Below, piece after piece: positions 58,692-64,000 of a stretch of 64,000 nt of DNA (position 1 is the first letter of the stretch; each line of letters begins with the position of its first letter). Position numbers and translations under genes: made by a program. Source of the stretch: Sporichthyaceae bacterium (GTDB lineage: Bacteria; Actinomycetota; Actinomycetes; Sporichthyales; Sporichthyaceae); the NCBI GenBank assembly GCA_036269075.1, contig DATASX010000108.1, positions 1 to 64,000 on the forward strand, written 5' to 3'. Under the pieces are notes generated by a model. It did not search any database and was not told the DNA's origin. It was given only the letters and a program-made list of their open reading frames with translations.

Positions 58692-59822
58692 GTGTCGCTG
58701 ACCGTTCGTCCGATCAGTCGCGAGGAGCACCTCGCGCTGGTGAGCCGCCGTGGCCATGCCAGCTTCCTGCAGTGCCCGTCCTGGGGCGACGTCAAGCGGG
58801 ACTGGCGCAGCGAGAGCATCGGCTGGTTCGACCCCGACGGCAAGGTCGTCGGGGCGGGCCTGGTGCTCTACCGCCAGGTGCCGCGGATGCGCCGGTACTT
58901 CGCGTACCTGCCCGAGGGCCCGCTGCTGGACTGGGCCGCGGCCACCGACCTGACCGAGCTGCGCGGTTTGCTCGACCCGATGATCGCCCACCTGCGGTCC
59001 CGACGCGCCTTCGCGGTGCGCATGGGCCCGCCCGTGGTGGTGCGCCGCTGGTCGGCCGAGACCGTGAAGGCCGCGGTGGCGCAGGGCGCCGCGACCCGGT
59101 TGCGCGACCTGACCCCGGACACGACGTCGAACGACGCGGTCCGGATGGTCGACATGCTGCGCACGCTGGGCTGGGCCCCGACAGCCGGCGCGGAGGGTTT
59201 CACGGCCGGGCAGCCGCAGTTCGTGTTCCAGGTGCCGCTGGCCGGGCGCTCGGTCGAGGAGATCTTCGCAGGCTTCAACCAGCTCTGGCGGCGCAACGTA
59301 CGCAAGGCCGAGAAGTCCGGGGTGAGCGTGGAGCTCGGCACCCCGGGCGACCTCGACGAGTTCCACAAGCTTTACGAGGTGACCGCGGCGCGCGACAAGT
59401 TCACCCCGCGCCCGCGCAGTTACTTCAGCACGATGATGGAGGCCCTGACGGCCGAGGACCGGGACCGCTTCCGGCTTTACCTGGCCCGGCACGAGGGCGA
59501 TCTGCTGGCCGCGACGATCTGGATCCGGGTCGGGAGCCACTGCTGGTACTCCTACGGGGCCTCGGCCGACCACAAGCGCGACCTGAAGCCGTCGAACGCG
59601 ATCCAGTGGCGGATGCTGACCGATGCCCACGCCGCCGGCGCGGCCGTGTACGACCTGCGCGGGATCACCGAGACCCTGGACCCGAACGACCACCTGTTCG
59701 GGTTGATCCAGTTCAAGCTCGGCACCGGCGGCGAGGCCGTGGAGTACCTGGGGGAGTGGGACTTCCCGCTGAATCCCATGCTGCACAAGGCCTTCCAGCT
59801 CTACCTGGCCCGGCGCGGCTGA
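58692..59822 (+). CDS. FemAB/FemX-family peptidyltransferase
   Basis: 376 residues from GTG 58692. Two GNAT-like halves are present: the first starts SFLQCPSWGDVKRDWRSESI with YFAYLPEGPLLDW, and the second includes FAGFNQLWRRNVRKAEKSGV and AATIWIRVGSHCWYSYGASA, ending IQFKLGTGGEAVEYLGEWDF. These proteins use aminoacyl-tRNA to add residues to the lipid II peptide side chain. The coiled-coil arm of staphylococcal FemA is absent, as in other actinobacterial FemX. It is followed by a one-base overlap with an alanine-racemase-like gene, suggesting one pathway. Confidence 0.88.
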   Translation: MSLTVRPISREEHLALVSRRGHASFLQCPSWGDVKRDWRSESIGWFDPDGKVVGAGLVLYRQVPRMRRYFAYLPEGPLLDWAAATDLTELRGLLDPMIAHLRSRRAFAVRMGPPVVVRRWSAETVKAAVAQGAATRLRDLTPDTTSNDAVRMVDMLRTLGWAPTAGAEGFTAGQPQFVFQVPLAGRSVEEIFAGFNQLWRRNVRKAEKSGVSVELGTPGDLDEFHKLYEVTAARDKFTPRPRSYFSTMMEALTAEDRDRFRLYLARHEGDLLAATIWIRVGSHCWYSYGASADHKRDLKPSNAIQWRMLTDAHAAGAAVYDLRGITETLDPNDHLFGLIQFKLGTGGEAVEYLGEWDFPLNPMLHKAFQLYLARRG

Positions 59823-60850
59823 TGCTGTCTCTGCACATCGACGGTCCGCGGCTGCGCAAGCACCTGGCGGCGACGGCGTCCGACTTCGGCGGCCTGGTCC
59901 CGGTCGCCAAGGGCAACGGGTACGGCTTCGGCATCGCCCGGTTGGCGGCGTACACCGCCGAACTCGGGTTGGACACGATCGCGGTGGGCACGGCCAACGA
60001 GCTCGCCGCGCTGGCCGGCGGCCCGCAGTTCGCCAACGTGGTGGTGCTGACCCCGCTCCTGCCGGGGGAGCCGGTGCCCGGCGACGAGCGGGTCGTGCAC
60101 ACCGCGGCCTCGCAGGCGGTGTTGCCGGATCTGACGGGTCGTCGGGTCGTCGTCGAATGCCGGACCTCGTTGCGGCGCCACGGCGTGGTTCCGGGCGAGT
60201 TGACCACGATGACCGAGGCCCTGGCGGCGTGCCGGTTCGAGGGCTTCGCGCTGCACCTGCCGCTGGACCGCCCCGACGGCGTCGACCCGGTCGCCGAGGT
60301 CGACGTGTGGGTGCAGGCGGTCGCCGCGGCGAGTCTGCCGACCGCCACCTTCTGGGTGAGCCACCTGAGCGCGCCGGAGGTCGCCGAACTGACGAAGCGT
60401 CACCCGGGGACGAGCTTCCGGTCGCGGATCGGCACCCGGCTGTGGCTGGGCGACCGGGGCGCGCTGCGGGCGCGGGCCAAGGTGCTGGACGTCGAGCTGT
60501 TGGAGCGCGGCGACCGCTTCGGCTACCGGCAACACCGCGCCAAGGCGGCCGGGCGCGTGGTCGTGGTCGCCGGTGGCACCGCGCACGGCATCGGATTGTC
60601 CGCCCCACGTTCGGTCGCCGGTCTGGTGCCGCGCGCGAAGACCGTCGCCGAGGCGGGCCTGGCCGGCGTCAACCTGGCGTTGAGCCCGTTCTCCTGGGCA
60701 GGCAAGCAGCGTTGGTTCGCCGAGCCCCCACACATGCAGGTCTCGCTGCTGTGGCTGCCGGCGAAGGTCGACCCGCCCGCGGTAGGCGACCACCTGGACG
60801 TCGAGACCCGGATGACCACGACGACGTTCGACGCCGTCATCGAGGAGTGA
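59822..60850 (+). CDS. Alanine racemase-like PLP fold-III protein
   Basis: 342 residues, ATG 59822, overlapping the FemAB stop (TGATG). The PLP lysine lies in PVAKGNGYGFGIARLAAYTA, the signature of the N-terminal TIM barrel (Lys-x3-Tyr-Gly). Later conserved-like segments are TFWVSHLSAPEVAELTKRHP, FRSRIGTRLWLGD and a C-terminal beta domain around VLDVELLERGDRFGYRQHRA. It is shorter and more diverged than catabolic Alr. It may racemise an amino acid used by the adjacent FemAB, or be a pathway-specific racemase or PLP-binding protein. A dedicated alr elsewhere is expected. Confidence 0.75.
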   Translation: MLSLHIDGPRLRKHLAATASDFGGLVPVAKGNGYGFGIARLAAYTAELGLDTIAVGTANELAALAGGPQFANVVVLTPLLPGEPVPGDERVVHTAASQAVLPDLTGRRVVVECRTSLRRHGVVPGELTTMTEALAACRFEGFALHLPLDRPDGVDPVAEVDVWVQAVAAASLPTATFWVSHLSAPEVAELTKRHPGTSFRSRIGTRLWLGDRGALRARAKVLDVELLERGDRFGYRQHRAKAAGRVVVVAGGTAHGIGLSAPRSVAGLVPRAKTVAEAGLAGVNLALSPFSWAGKQRWFAEPPHMQVSLLWLPAKVDPPAVGDHLDVETRMTTTTFDAVIEE

Positions 60851-60904
60851 ACCCAACACGCCCATTCGGGGTGCAACCGGCCCCGTTTCGGTGACAATCG
60901 AACG

Positions 60905-61291
60905 GTGGCCAGGTCGTCACCGACGCTCGGCGCCGCGCGCCCACGGCGCCCACGGCGCCGATGGTGGCGGGTCCTGCGCAACCTGGTCGTGCTCTCCGCG
61001 CTGGGCGCCGCGGTCGGCTGGTCGGTCGACTTCGACCGCTCCTACGGCACCTGGCCCGGCCTGGACGTCGGCGACCACATCAATTCCTGCGGCAAGGTCT
61101 ACCGCGAGGCCGTCACCGACCTCACCCAGGGCGAGGTGAACGACGGGCAGGTCGTCGAGCCGCTGTTCGAGTACCCGCCCGACATCCCGCGCCGAGAGGT
61201 CTACGGCGTCCCGGCCACCGCCCCGTCCTGCCCGGCCGCACTCTTCATCCACACCGGCACCGACCGCTGGACGAAGTACCTGCCGGCCTGA
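60905..61291 (+). CDS. Hypothetical membrane-anchored small protein
   Basis: 128 residues from the GTG at 60905. A strongly basic N terminus (PRRPRRRWWRVLR) is followed by one membrane helix (NLVVLSALGAAVGWSVDF) and an outward globular part with two cysteines (INSCGKVYREA and APSCPAALF). I recognise no family. The gene follows the racemase-like gene by 55 bases in the same direction and could be part of that unit. Confidence 0.7.
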   Translation: MARSSPTLGAARPRRPRRRWWRVLRNLVVLSALGAAVGWSVDFDRSYGTWPGLDVGDHINSCGKVYREAVTDLTQGEVNDGQVVEPLFEYPPDIPRREVYGVPATAPSCPAALFIHTGTDRWTKYLPA

Positions 61292-61298
61292 CCCGCTG

Positions 61299-62261
61299 TC
61301 ACTTCACGGTGATGAGTTCGACCGACCGTCCCGCGGCGTGGACGTGGCCGGTCCGGTCGTCGATCTCGGCATCGGCCAGTGCGTACTTGCCGGGACTCAG
61401 ATGGCTGTAGACGAAGTAGATCGAGTGCCGAGCCGCGAGCCTGCTGAATGGTCCAGTCACCGGGGTCTCCACGTACGGCGCGGGGCTGAAGGAGTTCCCG
61501 GTCTGGCCGAACCACTTCTTGATCGCGGCCTCGCCCACGCCCTTGCCCAACTGCATGAGCATGATCGAGTGCCAGCCCGCACCGCTGGTATTCGTGTCGC
61601 GAATCTCGAGAGTGCCGCTTCTCGGCAGGGTGCTCGGCGAGTGCAAGACGTTGTCCGAACCCTCCGAGACGACGGCGTCGGCACGCTCGGGCTTGCTGTG
61701 GTTGGCGCCCTTGCCAACCGTGATCGAAACCGTGGTGAACGGGGCGTCGGACAGGACGACGGTCCCTGCGGGGAGCTGGACGGTGAAAGCCGACGAGGTC
61801 CTGCCGCTGACCTGGGTGCCCCCGAGCGGCACGAATTCCTTCTCCGCCGCCCGCACGTCCTTGGCCTGGTCTGCGTAGCTCTCGGAGGTAGCCGGAGCGC
61901 TTCGCCCGGATCCACCACTCTGTGCCGAGGCGCGCTGCCGCATCGTCGCCGGGTGGATCCCGCGCAACTGCGCGCTCGCCTTGGCCGAGGGGCTCGGAGC
62001 ACCCGGCAGATCCCGCTCCAACGACACGAAGTGCAGAAGGCCGTCGGCCGCGCTCACCTGGAAGGTCACCCAGCCCGCCTGCAGGTGGCCCGCCCCACTG
62101 AGTTTCGGCGTCCTCGTCGTGTCGAGGCTGACGTTCACGACCGGAGGCTTGCTCGAAGCCTCGGCAGACGCTGAGGGGAACCCGACGACCACGACCAGGG
62201 CCGCGGCGAGACCTGTGCCGAGCCGAACCGAATGCCTGTCCAGGACGCGAAGAATGGCCAT
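61299..62261 (-). CDS. Secreted protein of unknown family
   Basis: 320 residues from the ATG at 62261, with GAGG nine bases upstream; a GTG at 62276 would add five. A Sec signal is clear: VRLGTGLAAALVVVVGFPSA, with cleavage probably at SASAEAS. The mature part is Ser/Gly-rich, about 290 residues, with beta-type segments (WVTFQVSAADGLLHFVSLER, GTLEIRDTNTSGAGWHSIML) and a C-terminal domain ending RTGHVHAAGRSVELITVK. The late segment with HSIYFVYSHLSPGKYALADA looks cupredoxin-like in composition, but I see no complete copper-binding set. It is just downstream of the multicopper oxidase on the same strand, 76 bases apart, and may act with it. Confidence 0.75.
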   Translation of the reverse strand: MAILRVLDRHSVRLGTGLAAALVVVVGFPSASAEASSKPPVVNVSLDTTRTPKLSGAGHLQAGWVTFQVSAADGLLHFVSLERDLPGAPSPSAKASAQLRGIHPATMRQRASAQSGGSGRSAPATSESYADQAKDVRAAEKEFVPLGGTQVSGRTSSAFTVQLPAGTVVLSDAPFTTVSITVGKGANHSKPERADAVVSEGSDNVLHSPSTLPRSGTLEIRDTNTSGAGWHSIMLMQLGKGVGEAAIKKWFGQTGNSFSPAPYVETPVTGPFSRLAARHSIYFVYSHLSPGKYALADAEIDDRTGHVHAAGRSVELITVK

Positions 62262-62337
62262 GCGCCACATCCTCACGCACCCGTGGGACGCGTCGGAACC
62301 CCATCCGGGCGGAGGCGGCCCACGTCGCCGGCGCGAG

Positions 62338-63891
62338 CTACGAGGACCGCACCTCGAACTGAGCCATCATCGCGTTGTCCTCATGCTCGAGGTTGTGGCA
62401 GTGGATCAGGTAGCGGCCCGGGTAGTCGGTGAAGCGGACGAGAACGCGCACGGTCTCGCGGGGTCCGACGGCAACCGTGTCCTTCCAGCCGGCGTCTCCG
62501 TCCGCCGGCGGAGCGCCGTTGCGGTCGAGGATCTGGAACATGTCGAGATGGACGTGCATCGGGTGCGACATCCCTGAGTCGTTCACGAAGCGCCAGATCT
62601 CGGTCGCTCCCAGCCGGGGTGACGCGTCGACACGGGCGGGGTCGAACCGCTGCTCGTTGATCGTCCAGCCCATGCCGCCGGCCATGTTCATGCCGAGTTT
62701 GAAGTCCCGCCGAGTCTGGGCGGACGCCTCCGCCAGACGTTCGAGCGGCCGGAGCGCGGTCGGAAGTCTGGACTGGTCCTTCTCCCGGCGCTTGACGTCG
62801 AAGCGCATGACCAGCCCGGTCCGACCCTGGTCCAACTCGTTGCGCAGGACGACCTGGGACCCGACCGGCACATCGGCGAAGTCGACCACGGCCTCCACCC
62901 GTTCCAACGGGAACAGCGGGATCGTGGTCCGCGCCACCGGGTGGGGCAGCAGGCCGCCGTCCGTGGCGATCTGCATGAACACCTGACCCGAGCTCAGACT
63001 CAGCTCGTACGGCCGGGCGTTGGACCCGTTGAGAATCCGGAGTCGGTAGCGGCGGTTGGCGACCTCGAACCGGGGCTGTGGGACACCGTTGACGAGGACG
63101 ACGTCGCCGAGCGCGCCCTCCATCATGTCGGGGGAGTAGAGCAGTGATCCGTCGAGGCGGAAGGCCCGGTCCTGGATGATCAAGGGCACGTCGTGGTCGC
63201 CGGACGGAAGGTCGAGGGCGGCCTCGACCTCGTCCTCGATCAGGTAGGCACCGAGCAACCCCATGTAGACGTTGGGACCGGTCCGGCCCATCTGGTGGTC
63301 GTGATAAGCCAGCGTCGAGGCGATCTGCCGGTTCGGATAGACGTAGTCCTTGGCCTTGCCGGTGGCGATGACGTCGGTCGGGTGGCCGTCGGAGCTCGCC
63401 TCGACGTGGCCGCCGTGCAGATGGATGCTGGGCTTGGCGCCGGGCAACTGGTTGGTCTGTCGGATGACGACCCGCCGTCCACTGCGGGCCTTGATCGTCG
63501 GGCCGGGGAACTGGCCGTCGAATCCCCAGGCGGTGGTCGTCCAGCCGGGCAGGATCTCAAGCGCCGCCGGCCGCATGGTGAGCTCGTAGTAGTCCGTGTG
63601 CGCGTCGACCCGGGCGGGCTTCAGCACGGGCGGCGTGCGGAACACCGCCTGGAACGGAACGACCGGCGGACTGGGGGTGAGGTCGTCGAGCGGCCCGTCA
63701 TCCGCAGGTGCGTCCGACCGAAGGCGAGGCCCACCCGCTTGCCCGCGCAGCACAGCGGCCGGGACCACGAGCCCGCCAAACAGCCCAGCCCGCTGCAGGA
63801 ACTCCCGCCGCCGCAAACCCTCGCCGTCCACCACCACATTGTCGCTGCCCGCATCGGCGGGTGCACAGGCCGAGTTTGGGTGGTTGGGCAA
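62338..63891 (-). CDS. Tat-exported three-domain multicopper oxidase
   Basis: 517 residues if started at the TTG at 63891; GTGs at 63831-63837 would trim 18-20 residues and are plausible. A twin-arginine signal is visible (GLRRREFLQRAGLFGGLVVP). All four copper motifs are present: HLHGGH and YHDHQM (type 2/3 ligands), HPMHVH, and the T1/T3 motif IHCHNLEHEDNAMM with the axial Met. The layout is the CotA/bilirubin-oxidase/SufI-type three-cupredoxin fold. It would oxidise metal ions or phenolics outside the membrane, reducing O2 to water. A secreted partner follows. Confidence 0.92.
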   Translation of the reverse strand: MPNHPNSACAPADAGSDNVVVDGEGLRRREFLQRAGLFGGLVVPAAVLRGQAGGPRLRSDAPADDGPLDDLTPSPPVVPFQAVFRTPPVLKPARVDAHTDYYELTMRPAALEILPGWTTTAWGFDGQFPGPTIKARSGRRVVIRQTNQLPGAKPSIHLHGGHVEASSDGHPTDVIATGKAKDYVYPNRQIASTLAYHDHQMGRTGPNVYMGLLGAYLIEDEVEAALDLPSGDHDVPLIIQDRAFRLDGSLLYSPDMMEGALGDVVLVNGVPQPRFEVANRRYRLRILNGSNARPYELSLSSGQVFMQIATDGGLLPHPVARTTIPLFPLERVEAVVDFADVPVGSQVVLRNELDQGRTGLVMRFDVKRREKDQSRLPTALRPLERLAEASAQTRRDFKLGMNMAGGMGWTINEQRFDPARVDASPRLGATEIWRFVNDSGMSHPMHVHLDMFQILDRNGAPPADGDAGWKDTVAVGPRETVRVLVRFTDYPGRYLIHCHNLEHEDNAMMAQFEVRSS

Positions 63892-64000
63892 CGCGGCGAT
63901 GGATGCCGCAGATAGTCCGGCCCTACGTGATGCCCTGCGGGTATCACAGAGGCGATGACAGGTCTTGGACGCCGCCTGGTCGGCCGCCGCATGGTGGAAG
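63892..64000. other. Right edge, no feature recognised
   Basis: The last 109 bases show no conserved frame. They should contain part of the multicopper oxidase promoter (minus strand). Confidence 0.5.

Noticed and set aside
57251-59821. Upstream extension of the racemase frame
   Set aside because: It runs through the opposite-strand glycosyltransferase and the FemAB gene; the conserved protein starts at 59822.

Overview
The window is a very GC-rich actinobacterial chromosome segment centred on the replication origin. The order tRNA-Ile, DUF3566, gyrA, gyrB, DUF721/dciA, recF, gnd, dnaN, dnaA, rpmH, rnpA, yidD, yidC, jag, rsmG, parA, parB, cwlM, trxA, trxB, rsmA, sigM, pseudokinase, murJ, DUF6049, NUDIX, pcnA is the conserved origin neighbourhood known from mycobacteria and relatives. 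A mycothiol-type maleylpyruvate isomerase homologue, an inositol-1-phosphate synthase and a Zn-type S18 agree with an actinomycete. I cannot name the genus from sequence alone.

Layout. (1) 1-2.9 kb: decayed end of an integrated conjugative element, made of a frameshifted MobF-type relaxase joined to the 3' end of a tyrosine integrase gene whose nucleophile codon reads Cys, abutting the 3' end of tRNA-Ile(GAT). (2) 3.1-14.5 kb: minus-strand replication genes (gyrA, gyrB, dciA, recF, gnd, dnaN, dnaA), with DnaA boxes in the dnaN-dnaA gap (likely oriC), the dnaA-rpmH gap, and a symmetric four-box cluster upstream of gyrB. (3) 14.8-20 kb: plus-strand rpmH-rnpA-yidD-yidC-jag-rsmG, then parA-parB with two parS sites. 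(4) 20-32 kb: a GNAT gene, then minus-strand cell-envelope and redox genes: cwlM-like amidase, thioredoxin system, sigM with an unusually long anti-sigma factor, a pseudokinase, murJ, a DUF6049-like protein and a NUDIX hydrolase. (5) 32-41 kb: CCA-adding enzyme, a complete peptide/nickel-type ABC transporter operon and an MFS exporter. (6) 41-51.5 kb: ino1, a PadR repressor with a striking palindromic operator, PBP1-type ponA, two polytopic glycosyltransferases, a mycothiol-type DinB protein, an acyl-CoA synthetase and an unknown gene. (7) 51.5-56.2 kb: dnaB containing a class 3 intein, then the rplI-rpsR-ssb-rpsF cluster. (8) 56.4-64 kb: endonuclease IV, a third membrane glycosyltransferase, a FemAB/alanine-racemase-like pair, a small membrane protein, a secreted protein and a Tat-exported multicopper oxidase.

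Main logic: initiation and fork assembly (DnaA, DnaN, DciA, DnaB, gyrase, RecF, SSB), segregation (ParAB-parS), inner-membrane insertion (YidC/YidD) and peptidoglycan precursor control and flipping (CwlM-like, pseudokinase, MurJ, PonA, FemAB) are clustered around oriC. The points most worth a second look are the WCT-signature intein splitting the DnaB P-loop, the integrase/relaxase scar at tRNA-Ile, a family of CTGAC-N5-GTCAG stem-loops that often contain the stop codons of flanking genes, and the nested DnaA-box dyad upstream of gyrB.
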